Shown piece after piece: positions 46,301 through 54,500 of a stretch of DNA of 64,000 bases. The notes under the pieces were generated by a model that worked only from the letters and a program-made list of their open reading frames with translations, did no database searches and was not told the DNA's origin. A program made the position numbers and the translations under genes. Each line of letters begins with the position of its first letter. The stretch's first letter is position 1. This DNA is from Bacteroidota bacterium. Lineage in GTDB: Bacteria > Bacteroidota > Bacteroidia > M30B66. The stretch covers positions 17,920 to 81,919 of the forward strand of contig JAIXUS010000052.1 in assembly GCA_027483445.1 (NCBI GenBank), in the 5' to 3' direction.

Positions 46301-48707
46301 CGATGTCTACCTGATAGTTTACCAGAGAGTCGCAGCCGGCCACGTTGGTAATGGTTTGCGTGTAGTTGCCATCATTCAAATACACCTCGCCATTGGCAAT
46401 AAACGCATTGCAAGCGTTCACCGTTAAGTTTGCCGAGGTGCTCGGAATGTAGTTTACGGTGTGCGCAATGCGGGCCGACTGACAGTTGCCATTAGACGCT
46501 TCGGCGTAGAATGTGGTATTTGAGGTAATGGCAGGCGAAGACACCGCATTGCCTGAGGCAAAAGAGGTTCCGCCGGTTTGCGTAGTGTACCAGTTGATGA
46601 ATGTTCCCGCTTCACTATTGGCGAAGAGCTCAACAGCGCTGTTTTCACAAGCCGCATAATTTCCGGCAGTTGGCAAGCCTGGAACAGTGCCTTGCGTTAA
46701 GTCGACCGAGTAAGTGGTAGAGCATGCCGGAGCTTGAACGTTTAGTGTGTAAGTGCCAAAGTCGGATTGCTGTATGTTCTCGATTTCGATGTTTTGTAGG
46801 TTGGAAGAGAAGCCATCAGGCCCTGACCATGCATAATCGAAGTTTACCATGTTATTGCTCGGAACGACAGTAAACTGAGAGGTTCCTCCAACGCAGCGTG
46901 GACCATCGTTGGCCACAATGAAATTGTAAACATCAACAATTCCGGTTGAGCTGAATACGGTTCCACAGGATGGCGAACTTACTACAGCGCGGTACAGCGT
47001 ACGTTGCGTGGTATTGGTAAAGGCAAAACTTGTGGTTTGATTGGGTAAATCGGTCCAGGTAACGCCATTGTTGATTGAAAGCTGCCATTTGTCGATTGTG
47101 CCCGAATGGCCACTCAGCTGAATGGTTCCGGAGTTGGTGCTGCTGCAAAAGGTAAATGCGTTAAGTGTTCCTCCAACAGGCACGGTACCAGTGTTCACGA
47201 TAACAGTGGCGGGATTGGAAAACGTAGTGCTCCCAACGCACTGTGCGCTGCTTACAATTGCACGGTAATAGTATGTTCCGGCTGCTGGTGGTACATCGTT
47301 CAATACCACAGAGGTAACCGGAAGGCTGGTAAATGAGCTAAAATTGAGGGCTGTAGAGCGTTGCCATCCACTGATTTCTCCTTCGTTACCAAAAATCGTA
47401 ACGGTGGCTGTTCCTCCCTGGCAGATTTGCGCATTTTGTACTGCGGCACTACCTCCGGCGAGTGTGCTCACAAAAACCGGTGTGGAAGCCGTGGCCAGAT
47501 TCGAACAAGCCGGAGAGGTGGAGTTCACAATGGCTCGGTAATAGCGCGTTTCGGGAATATTGTTAAGCACCAATTGGGTTGAGGTGGAAGCAATGGTTAC
47601 GCCGGGTGTTAGAAAGTTGTCGGTTGAGTATTCCCAACGCACAACAGAACCTTGAAAACCTTGTAATTCCAGTGTGGCCGAACCGTTTGGACATACCGTG
47701 GTGTTACCGCCGCTGATTCCGCTGATTGGGGCTCCATTGATGGGTACATCGCAGGTGTAAACTACGGTAGAGCTTACATCATCGTTTGGCATTCCACCAA
47801 ATTCAATGAGGTAGGAGATTGATTGGGTATTGGCAAAGTCATTCCACAAACCATTGGAGTTGAAAACATGTCCGTAGTCTTCTTCCCCAATTGGACTTCC
47901 GGGCCAGTCGTTGGGTTCGCCGCCCGACCAATTTTGATAAACACCGGCAATATTGCTTCCCAGGTTGTTGTTGTTTTCATTACCGGTGCGCATGGCTGTT
48001 CCGCGCTCAGGTCCGGTTACCCAGTACCATTTACCTTCGGCTGCGGCCTGGTTGGCAAACAAGTTAAAGCCAAGCGCCCCGTTGATGGCATTAACGTTGT
48101 CGGAGCAACCAATCCACGAGTTATTGTCGGTAAAAGCTTGGATAAAAGTATTCTCAGCCGCTGAGGTTACCGTGGTTAGATAACCTTGATAGCCGTAGTA
48201 GGAAGATGCTTCGGCAGCATTACGGGCGTTGGTCCAACTGGTGTTGGTGAGGATCATGCGGTAAAAGTGATCGTTCAGGATGTTGTAGTAGACCAATCCG
48301 AAATTGAACGACACTTTCCGTTGTTCCGGAAAGCAGGTGGCAGAAGTGGTGCGTAATGTAACCCTGCGGAGGAATTCTTCCCACACCGAAGGTGATGCTG
48401 TACCAAAGAACTGAATGCTTCGGGTGTTTGGTACAAACCCATTGGTGGTGATGCCTTCAGGCAGGGCTCCGTTGTAGGCTAAAATATCGCCATCGGTGTA
48501 ACTCCCTGTAATGGTTACGGTGAAACCGTTTATGTTTCCGTTTCCACCAATCACAAGGCTGGGGTTTACCGGTGTAGCCACATTGTTTTGAATTGGGCTA
48601 ACCGATCCTGCTCCCGTAATTGAAACTTGCGTTGCATTCTGGGCTATACCGGCAAGCGATAGCAACACCCAAATTGCAGTAAGAAGGAATTGTAGGATTT
48701 TTTTCAT
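40380..48707 (-). CDS. Giant T9SS-secreted adhesin-like protein
   Basis: 2775 residues. Signal peptide (1-22, ending GIAQ). Modules in order: N-terminal beta region; C-type lectin-like domain (about 146-305, WNDFA near its end); several Ig-like domains each with paired Cys; a right-handed parallel beta-helix region (about 820-1550, many Asn-rich NNxF turns); five SprB-type repeats (about 1715-2090, VSCFGGxxGSA...GGTAPYSYAWS); eight ACNxYxxNGxxYTESGVY repeats (about 2095-2475); six tandem calcium loops (about 2480-2573); and a type A T9SS sorting domain (FPNPSEAQFRVKLG to the end). Predicted cell-surface or secreted adhesin; binding partner unknown. Possible role in attachment or gliding, as for SprB, is inference only. 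Confidence 0.93.
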   Translation of the reverse strand: MKKILQFLLTAIWVLLSLAGIAQNATQVSITGAGSVSPIQNNVATPVNPSLVIGGNGNINGFTVTITGSYTDGDILAYNGALPEGITTNGFVPNTRSIQFFGTASPSVWEEFLRRVTLRTTSATCFPEQRKVSFNFGLVYYNILNDHFYRMILTNTSWTNARNAAEASSYYGYQGYLTTVTSAAENTFIQAFTDNNSWIGCSDNVNAINGALGFNLFANQAAAEGKWYWVTGPERGTAMRTGNENNNNLGSNIAGVYQNWSGGEPNDWPGSPIGEEDYGHVFNSNGLWNDFANTQSISYLIEFGGMPNDDVSSTVVYTCDVPINGAPISGISGGNTTVCPNGSATLELQGFQGSVVRWEYSTDNFLTPGVTIASTSTQLVLNNIPETRYYRAIVNSTSPACSNLATASTPVFVSTLAGGSAAVQNAQICQGGTATVTIFGNEGEISGWQRSTALNFSSFTSLPVTSVVLNDVPPAAGTYYYRAIVSSAQCVGSTTFSNPATVIVNTGTVPVGGTLNAFTFCSSTNSGTIQLSGHSGTIDKWQLSINNGVTWTDLPNQTTSFAFTNTTQRTLYRAVVSSPSCGTVFSSTGIVDVYNFIVANDGPRCVGGTSQFTVVPSNNMVNFDYAWSGPDGFSSNLQNIEIENIQQSDFGTYTLNVQAPACSTTYSVDLTQGTVPGLPTAGNYAACENSAVELFANSEAGTFINWYTTQTGGTSFASGNAVSSPAITSNTTFYAEASNGNCQSARIAHTVNYIPSTSANLTVNACNAFIANGEVYLNDGNYTQTITNVAGCDSLVNYQVDIEPCTEVVEVTATGGNQGPVLYSNLGAAFTAINNNTHSGAVNIRILGSTIETATAVLNSAELGGGTLSSVKIFPGTANVGIYGDFDGPLMRINGVDHLSIDGRVNRQGSIGSFSLINIFNSNAAALVEFTAGAQFDTLVHCQLRGRNASVTNGLVKIAASGNTPNENILIANNTFGGNNATGSASAIYSEGSAQAPNANIEVNDNTFRNILRSSSDNRTVHFANHNVSGKINNNRFFETEEKTLNNQNTVNYIRISGNQSFGNEVKSNELGGSSAAFGSGFTTLSSNGFAQFYLIHNEGGSEQSPNRIEQNRIAGISVAANGDFNSEGFFSAIRHQTGYASIHHNVIGSAQQQNSILIAPSFTGWSYGISAFSAENFEANNNTVAGITLTGAENVSISFHAISARDILGEVEINDNLIGSSMVDGSIQTNEYISWEEEMLTGIRVENFPTATIEDNTIVNFHHRNTEWGSTRVKGIFTRNGQATIRNNRIEKLFAETRNSSGSDWSAIVGIDYAGGLAEGNQIQNLKALNSDSYCHVMGILHFQGEGTTQRNFIRDLDVPSNNDWTSIKGIMAEWQSMPKVNNNLITLGHQTSQGTLVIGIEDNSYFENTPFVAEAIHNTILIGGEGRVPSRGLAIYQFGAATRNIQNNMVVMARSFDEDWPWEQNAGLFLNFPDNPSTIVNNNNVYINASGTTFGTLSWTVIPDLAEWQAQSGYDLNSTEIDPQFSNPTSNDAAQFIPAVAIPAQGIVAGITTDILGTTRLNPPTIGALERVVCTPSTDTLEVTACNTYEWNGTTYTASGFYTEDFTSVDGCDSTVVLNLSIQTPPQITETTGASVCGSGSVQLGATASEGQIRWYESATAETPLQNGSAFNTPALSVSTTYWVDAIFNGCVSTARTSVLAIVNQPPTLGGSQVNVSCNGGANGSATVNPNGGTAPYTYAWSPSGGNAATASGLAAGSYTVTVTDANSCTATRNVNITEPSALTVNASATATVSCFGGNNGGAIANASGGTGPYTYAWSPTGGNTASANGLTAGVYSVTVTDANGCSATNDVTIVQPGSALSVSGGSIPVSCFGGSDGAAGVSVTGGTSSYAFSWSNGAGNVDNINGLTAGDYTVTVTDAGGCVETETITVSQPAEALSANSSQNNVSCFGGENGSVAVIAAGGTAPYSYSWTGVNASTATVSGLSANSYSVVIGDDNGCSTTVNFTITQPSQLEASAESIDVSCFGGDDGSASVVASGGTAPYSYAWSPVGGTEANASNLSAGAYQVSIEDANGCSVVRDVVVDEPAEITASLIQTACNSFVLNGTTYTASGIYTQRLTAVNGCDSIITLNLTINSSSTAAITASACNAYVLNGTTYTESGVYEQTLENAAGCDSTITLNLTINSSSTAAITATACNAYVLNGTTYTESGVYEQTLENAAGCDSVITLNLSINNSSTAAITASACNAYVLNGTTYTESGVYEQTLENAAGCDSVITLNLSINSSSTAAITASACNAYVLNGTTYTESGVYEQTLENAAGCDSVITLNLTINSSESVSIDAQACVSYTLNGETYTESGVYTQNLSTVAGCDSVLTLNLTIHPVLSTAIAETACSNFVWNGEIYEVSGIYTQTLSSVAGCDSVVTLTLTILQPSSASISAVGFQQYSANGVTYTESGAYIQVLENASGCDSVVTFNIVITQLAGDTDGDGEINAPEVAGDTDGDGSINDEEVAGDTNGDGEITDQEIVGDTNGDGEVGEGEVAGDTNGNGNIDPNEVEGDANGDGVVDCFDYALLDILNQSMEVTSCGPYTFNGFQFDETGVYVIEFVNGEGCSAFMTIDVEVVDISTEISNNQGVLTAAQTSGVSYQWINCSTNAAIPGATEQSFTPTQNGLYAVQMSSSTCSVTTPCVIVTNVGIHNAAAAVMEIFPNPSEAQFRVKLGQRADVRYEVLDARGRLIEAGRWNNAENLLDLGQHADGVYMLRVEGQTFRLVKH
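40989..41258 (-). repeat. Six 45-bp repeats encoding calcium-binding loops
   Basis: Six consecutive 15-residue units of the form GDTDGDGEINAPEVA. Each has Asp/Asn at loop positions 1, 3 and 5, Gly at 6, Ile/Val at 8, and mostly Glu at 12, that is an EF-hand/dockerin/TSP3-type calcium loop without room for flanking helices. Confidence 0.88.
41262..42430 (-). repeat. Eight 147-bp-period repeats in the giant gene
   Basis: Units of 49 residues with a fixed Cys pair (ACNxY ... AGCDS) and the NGTTYTESGVY core. The GA(A/G)TC(G/A)C marker recurs at 41734, 41881, 42028, 42175 and 42322, exactly every 147 bases. The four central units are almost identical at DNA level; the outer four are diverged. Confidence 0.9.
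42440..43560 (-). repeat. Five SprB-type repeats in the giant gene
   Basis: Five units of about 75 residues, each with VSC(F/N)GG, GG(T)xPYxYxWS, SGLxAGxYxVxVxDxxGC and a closing EP or QP. SprB of Flavobacterium johnsoniae is the archetype (gliding adhesin). Confidence 0.85.
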
Positions 48708-48750
48708 GTGATGAAGCTTGAATTAAACTATGAAGTAGAGTGATGACGGT

Positions 48751-48776
48751 AAGGTGGCTTCTGCATACAGAAGCCC
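48751..48776. repeat. Perfect inverted repeat between peptide ORF and adhesin gene
   Basis: GGCTTCTG, four-base loop, CAGAAGCC. No T tract follows on the minus strand, so it may act as an RNA-stabilising or processing hairpin rather than a terminator. Confidence 0.5.
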
Positions 48777-48780
48777 CGAC

Positions 48781-48972
48781 TCAAGGTGGAGCGTGGGTCA
48801 TTATTACATCTGAGTTTTGAGGGGTTGACTTCAAAAGATTCATTTCGACTGAGTTTGAAATCGAAGAATCGCCAAATGAACCACCGGCAAACAAGGCTGC
48901 TGAAATAGGGTGAAACCCCCAGTAATTGCCGCCTTTGCAAGAGTTATTACAATTGGTAGAAAATTCGCTCAT
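48781..48972 (-). CDS. Candidate small Cys/Gly-rich peptide gene
   Basis: 63 codons from ATG at 48972 (an in-frame ATG 8 codons upstream also exists). The peptide starts MSEFSTNCNNSCKGGNYWG, continues with a short Ala/Gly/Ser stretch (ISAALFAGGSFGDSSIS) and ends polar. Two Cys and a Gly-Gly after the second Cys are notable. It sits immediately upstream of, and on the same strand as, the giant adhesin gene, separated by a perfect hairpin. I recognise no family, and no TAnnTTTG promoter is obvious. It may be a chance ORF. Confidence 0.3.
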   Translation of the reverse strand: MSEFSTNCNNSCKGGNYWGFHPISAALFAGGSFGDSSISNSVEMNLLKSTPQNSDVIMTHAPP

Positions 48973-49419
48973 TATGTGGTTGCTTTGTTTCCACATAGTA
49001 ACTGCGCGAGAAATTAATGGCTACACGGAGAATGGTCGCTAACTTACAGGAGCAAGATTCTACCGGCCTGTAGATGAAGTCATCCCCAAAAAATGTAAGA
49101 ATAAAGCCCCCGAAAAAATCGAAATGGCACGCCAATGCTCAAATTTCAGCGATTTAAGGTCATCCTGCCTTTAGGCTAAACAAACCGTAATACCGGTGTA
49201 AGGAAATGGCCAATTCGTTTTTGACGCCACGCACAATCCTACCCGTTGTTGAATGAGTCATCTGAAACATGTAGCGTCTATCGAAGATTAAAATTATGAT
49301 TATTGATTGATAATCAGGATGAAAGCATGTTTTAATTGAGGATTTGTAGTCAACTACTTTTCGGAGCGTAAGAGACTCGATTTTCATCGAAGCAGTCAGC
49401 AAACCTGTATTTTTACCCC
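48973..49419. other. Intergenic region
   Basis: About 450 bases. Open frames here (for example 49160-49402 on minus) show no family resemblance, so I do not call them genes. AT-rich with a short TGATTATTGATTGATAATCA near-palindrome around 49299-49318. No clear promoter box before the gene at 49420. Confidence 0.45.
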
Positions 49420-49920
49420 ATGAAAACGCACGCGTTTACGGCACGCATCGACAGACAGACCGGGGGCATGGGATTGTGCTTCATTGAAGTTCCGCAGGAG
49501 ATTGCTGAGGATTTGTTTGATCGTTTTCCGGGACGGGCGCTCATAACCATTCACAATGCGGATTTTCATGGTGGGGTGCTCAAGCGGAAAGATGGGTATT
49601 ATCTTGTTCAACTCGGGCGGTCTACTTTGAAGAAGGTAAAGGCCATTTACGGTGAAACGGTAGAGGTGAAAATGAGTGCCGACGACTCGGAATATGGCTA
49701 CGAAATGCCGGAAGAAATGCAGGTTTTGCTCGATCAGGACGACGAAGGGCGAAGGGTTTGGGAGGCCACCACGCCCGGCATGAAACGCAGTTTGCTGCAT
49801 TATGTGAATAGCGCCAAATCGACCGATGTGCGTATTAAAAGGGCTATACTGATTTTACAGCGTGCTGCTGAGCTTCAGGCTGAAAAGGAACGGAAAAAGC
49901 GGTTGAAAAAAGGCGATTAG
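49420..49920 (+). CDS. DUF1905 plus YdeI/OmpD-associated domain protein
   Basis: 166 residues. The N-terminal half fits DUF1905 (CFIEVPQEIAEDLF, ADFHGGVLKRKDGYYLVQLGRSTLKKV). The C-terminal half fits the bacteriocin-protection YdeI/OmpD-associated motif (MKRSLLHYVNSAKSTDVRIKRAI). Cytosolic; molecular function unproven. tyrS follows 36 bases later with its own -7 box. Confidence 0.75.
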   Translation: MKTHAFTARIDRQTGGMGLCFIEVPQEIAEDLFDRFPGRALITIHNADFHGGVLKRKDGYYLVQLGRSTLKKVKAIYGETVEVKMSADDSEYGYEMPEEMQVLLDQDDEGRRVWEATTPGMKRSLLHYVNSAKSTDVRIKRAILILQRAAELQAEKERKKRLKKGD

Positions 49921-49944
49921 CTTCTTACTCTTCGCGGAAGCGAT

Positions 49945-49952
49945 TAGTTTTG
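49945..49952 (+). promoter_or_regulatory. -7 box immediately before tyrS
   Basis: TAGTTTTG then CGCC then the ATG at 49957; predicts a leaderless transcript. Confidence 0.5.
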
Positions 49953-49956
49953 CGCC

Positions 49957-51225
49957 ATGAATTTCGTTGAAGAACTGCGTTGGAGAGGCTTGCTCCACGA
50001 CATGATACCCGGTACCGAAGAGTTGCTCAGTAAAGAAAAAGTGGCGGCCTATATTGGTTTCGACCCTACGGCTGAGTCGTTGCACATTGGCTCTATGGTG
50101 CAGATTATCTTGCTGATGCATCTGCAGCGGCACGGACATACACCGATAGCCCTCGTGGGCGGTGCCACCGGTATGATTGGCGACCCTTCGTTTAAATCGG
50201 AAGAGCGCAAAATGCTGAGCGAAGAAACCTTGCAAAAAAATGTAGCCGGCATTGAAGCTCAGTTGCGCAGGTTTATTGATTTCGACAAAGGTGCGCAGCT
50301 GGTGAATAATTACGAGTGGTTTAAGGATTTTTCCTTTCTGGGATTCATGCGCGAGGTGGGCAAGCACATCAGTGTAAACTACATGATGGCCAAGGATTCG
50401 GTGAAGAAGCGCCTTGAAACCGGCATTTCATTTACTGAGTTTAGCTACCAGCTTATTCAGGGTTACGATTTTTACTGGTTGTGGAAGCATAAAAATGCCA
50501 AACTTCAGCTTGGTGGCTCCGACCAGTGGGGAAATATTGTGACCGGAACCGAGCTGATTCGTCGCATGGCCGGTGGTGAGGCGTTTGCCCTTACCGTTCC
50601 GTTGGTGACCAAGGCTGATGGCTCGAAATTCGGTAAAACCGAGCAGGGCAATGTTTGGCTAGATGGCCGCCTGACCAGTCCTTACCAGTTTTACCAGTTT
50701 TGGCTGAATACTTCTGACGAAGACGCGGAGAAATACATTAAAATATTCACCTTTTTATCGAAGGATGAAATTGATGTCCTTATAGCTACACACCAAGAGA
50801 ATCCAGCTGCCCGGGTGCTTCAAAAGAGATTGGGCGAAGAAATTACCACCTTGGTTCATGGTAAATCTGAATTAGACAGTGCCATTGCGGCCTCACAGCT
50901 ATTGTTTGGAAGTGGAACCACCGAGCAGCTGGCCGCTTTGCCGGAGGCTACACTGTTGCAGATTTTTGAAGGTGTTCCGCATTACATGCTTGATAAGTCG
51001 CTGTTGGAAAATGCCACCAATATTCTCGATTTATTGGCTGTACACACGCCTGTTTTTGAAAGTAAAGGCGAGGCGCGAAAAATGATTCAGCAAAATGCAC
51101 TGTCGTTGAATAAAGCCAAATACTCAGATGCAGCTGGCACTCCCAGGACTGAAATGCTAATTTCGGGTAAATACATATTGGTGCAAAAAGGCAAGAAGAA
51201 TTATTATTTATTGCAATTCTCCTGA
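49957..51225 (+). CDS. tyrS: Tyrosine--tRNA ligase
   Basis: 422 residues. Class I synthetase: HIGH-type motif as HIGS within [17 protein letters not shown]-type motif as [18 protein letters not shown] and GGSDQWGNI for tyrosine binding, and a C-terminal S4 domain ([14 protein letters not shown]). The HIGS and KFGKT forms are the usual TyrRS variants. Stop and next start overlap by one base (TGATG). Confidence 0.97.
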   Translation: MNFVEELRWRGLLHDMIPGTEELLSKEKVAAYIGFDPTAESLHIGSMVQIILLMHLQRHGHTPIALVGGATGMIGDPSFKSEERKMLSEETLQKNVAGIEAQLRRFIDFDKGAQLVNNYEWFKDFSFLGFMREVGKHISVNYMMAKDSVKKRLETGISFTEFSYQLIQGYDFYWLWKHKNAKLQLGGSDQWGNIVTGTELIRRMAGGEAFALTVPLVTKADGSKFGKTEQGNVWLDGRLTSPYQFYQFWLNTSDEDAEKYIKIFTFLSKDEIDVLIATHQENPAARVLQKRLGEEITTLVHGKSELDSAIAASQLLFGSGTTEQLAALPEATLLQIFEGVPHYMLDKSLLENATNILDLLAVHTPVFESKGEARKMIQQNALSLNKAKYSDAAGTPRTEMLISGKYILVQKGKKNYYLLQFS

Positions 51226-51455
51226 TGCGCATTGTCGATACTATTCCACATCCACAGCTGAAAATCTCTATTTTTCAGATGAACGGCAAATACATGGTAA
51301 AATTCGAGGCCGGCCCTTATGAGCAGACGTATAAAGTAGATGAAAGCGACATTGGTGGACTGGGCGAACTCAAATCGAAGGTGACCGATGAATTTCTGGT
51401 TGAGGTAGCTGCAGCATTCCGATTGATGCATGGTGGAAATCCGTGGAAAGGGTAA
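51225..51455 (+). CDS. Small conserved-looking protein of unknown function
   Basis: 76 residues, mixed charge, no signal peptide or membrane segment; pattern KISIFQMNGKYMVKFEAGPYEQTYKV suggests a small beta-sheet domain followed by a helix (LVEVAAAFRLMHGG). Overlaps the tyrS stop by one base, so it is translationally coupled. No family recognised. Confidence 0.65.
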   Translation: MRIVDTIPHPQLKISIFQMNGKYMVKFEAGPYEQTYKVDESDIGGLGELKSKVTDEFLVEVAAAFRLMHGGNPWKG

Positions 51456-51569
51456 GGGATTACTCAAGCTTCACATTCCACTGGTACTTGAGGTTCCCTG
51501 AAAAGCATTCCATCAGTTTATTCATAACACTTTAGGCGCTTAGTGAATTCTATTCTCAAAATGGATTGC

Positions 51570-54500
51570 TCATCTGCTGTGCATTACTTCAAGTCTGTAT
51601 TGCCCCACACGTTCAGCCTGTAACACATGCAAGAAGTACAAACCACTGGCAAAAGTGCTCACATCGAACACATGGGTGCCGCCTTCGCCCACTTTGGTCT
51701 GTGCCACGAGTTGACCGGCGGTATTATACATGCTTAGCAAGAATGGCGACGCATCAGTAGATTGAATAGTGACGGTTTCAGAGGCCGGATTTGGGTAAAT
51801 GCTAAGGCCCGGAAATGTAGGCTCCACACCGGTAGGACAGTTTTCAATCAATACGCTGTCTTTGGCACTGCAGCCCTGGGCATTTACCACCGTTACCGTG
51901 TACAGGCCCGGCGCATTGGCCAACAAAGTGCTGTTTACTGTACCGTTTTGCCACAGGTAGGTGCTGCCTGCCTGCTGAGGGACGGAAAGTGTGTAGGGTG
52001 TAAACGGACACACCACGGTATCGTTACCCAGTGAGAATTGTGGAACAGCTCCTTCCAATACCTGAACAGTATCGGTAAAGGAAAAGCCGCAACTGTTTGA
52101 AACCCTGGCCCAATACACACCGGGTTGCCATACGGTAAACTCCGGCAGATTGGAATTGTCCTGCCAGCGATGCTCCAGCTGAGGATGAGGTGTATTTAGT
52201 ACAAGGATGTCATCACCACATAGGTATTGAGGACTGGTGAAGTTAAAGGTCGGATTGTTCAAATCGAAGCTCACATTCACTGTATCGTAAGCTCTACAAC
52301 CATTCTCCCGAATCGCAGTTAATACGAAGCTTCCGTAGTAATTCACGGCGATTTCGGGGGTGCTTTCTCCGGTGGACCATTCATAGCTAGCAAAGTTGTT
52401 GGGTGTTGGGGAAAGCACCACCGGCGCTTGTTGGCACCAGATTCTGTCGGGTCCGAGGCTTACGGTTTCTTCATCCACAAACTCGGTAATCACAATTTCA
52501 TCACTCACGCTGCATCCACCGGTAGCCGTGGCTGTTACCGAATAGGTTCCGGCGCCCTCAGCAATTAAGTAACTCATCGTGCTGCCATCCTGCCACATAT
52601 ACGAAGCAAAGCCTTGGCCGGGCGAAAGCTGAAGGTTAGCAGTGGAACAAATAACCGTGTCGCTACCCAAATTGATGGCCGGAAGACCAATTTGAATGAC
52701 CATGGTGTCTCTGACTAAGCCGAAACAGCCCAAATCGCGGGTTACGATCAGGCTACCTTCTCCACTTTGATTGTCGGATTGAATTTGAACCGTAACGTCA
52801 TCCACCACAGTGCTCGTGCCCGGCCCTGTATAAGTCCAGTTGGTGTTGGCTTCTACACCGCAAGCCACCGAATACTGCGCATTGCTGTTCAGGCAGAGCA
52901 GGGGAGGCCCCTGAATTTGAGGTTTGGTGCTGGCCGAAAAGGTCGATACCATGTTTGGAAGCCCGTAATTTTGAAAAACGTTTCCAACAGCTTCTCTAAC
53001 CAGACCGCAAGCCGGACCGGCTAAATTGGGGAAGGGGATTTCGCTGAGAAAAGTATTGGCTGTGCGGGCAATGTAAATTCTTCCATTTCGCGCAAGTTGC
53101 AGAGAGCCATTGCCATTGATGGGAGCGAGGGTGTTCCCGATGATCGTTCTGGAAGCCAAAATTTCAGGCGGATTGTTCGAACTTAGGTCATATTGGAAAA
53201 TATTGTCGGCCTCGTAAAAGTCGCTGTTGCTGATGTACAACTTGCTGCCATCGGGCGAAAATTCTAATCCATACGGGTAATTGTGCGATGGGTCATTGGG
53301 CAAATGCAAGGGATTGCTAACGATTCCGGTGGAATTGTCGAAATCAAAAAGTTCTGAAAATCCCAGGTTTTCGATGGCACTTAAATACGTAACCGCCATA
53401 CGATCTCCGGTTGGCGAGATTTTCATGCATCCAATGGCATTGATCCCCGAAGGCTCTTCCGGAGAAATGGTTCCTACCTGCGAAATCACAGGCTGCGCGC
53501 TGATTCCTGTATCAGAAACCAGATAGGCATAAAAGGTATTGCTTCCATATTCTTGCGAAAGATGCCAGTAGTCGCGGCCATTGCAATGCTTCACGGCGGC
53601 CTGGCGCTCGGTAACAAGCGGTTGAAGGATGACATTTTTCGTTGTAACACTGTCCAGCTCCACATTGGCAATCGAATAGGAGAGGCCTCCGGTGCTTTCG
53701 AACTGCCCCCCAAAATGGTCGGTAGCGAAAATGTAATAGCGTTGGTCATCCCCCGGATAGGGTACAATTAACACTGCCTGTGCAGCCGAACCGCCACCCC
53801 GTATATCATAGCCATTGGCTAACACACTTCCGGAGCCATTAAAAACTACTTGTCCGTTGCAGTACAGGATCAGATCGCCGTTGGCATCGCAAATATTAGA
53901 GATGCCTTCCTGAGGAAACAACAGGGTATCGGTTTCGAAAAGACTTACTTGTGGACCTAAAGTGTAAAAGCTTATGAGCACATTTAACCCGAAAGCCCAG
54001 CGCAGATTTTGGCCCGAATTGCAGTTCCCTGCCGGTATGAAAATCTCGGCCGAAGTGTCGGCGCAAAAGAAATTACCGGTAACAAACACCAAACTGTTCT
54101 CGCCGGCCTCGTTAAAGGTGTAACTGAACTCGGCCGACTGAGAAACCAATTCGCCATTGAGGTACCATTGCTGGTAACTCGCCCCATTGGGGTAGCCGGT
54201 GAAGGTAACCTCCTGTCCTAATTGCGGATTCTGGTTGCTTACTGTTGGGGCAGAAGATTGGGTGCCACAAAGCACTGTAATTGTAGAGCTGCGTTCGCTA
54301 AAACAATCCAAGGCCGGATTAATTATCCGAAAGGTAACCGTGTAAACGCCTGGATTCGGCGGATAAAAAAAGTAGGTGCTGTCGGTTGAAACCACAGTAC
54401 CATTGATAATCCATTCGAATTCATGAGGCACTGTGTGGACAACCATTGCGGCCAGTGTCATGCTGCTTCCAAAGAGCATAATGGCATTGTTAAATTGAAT

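Noticed and set aside
49160..49402. 80-codon minus-strand ORF upstream of the DUF1905 gene
   Set aside because: No recognisable family, no promoter box, composition not gene-like.
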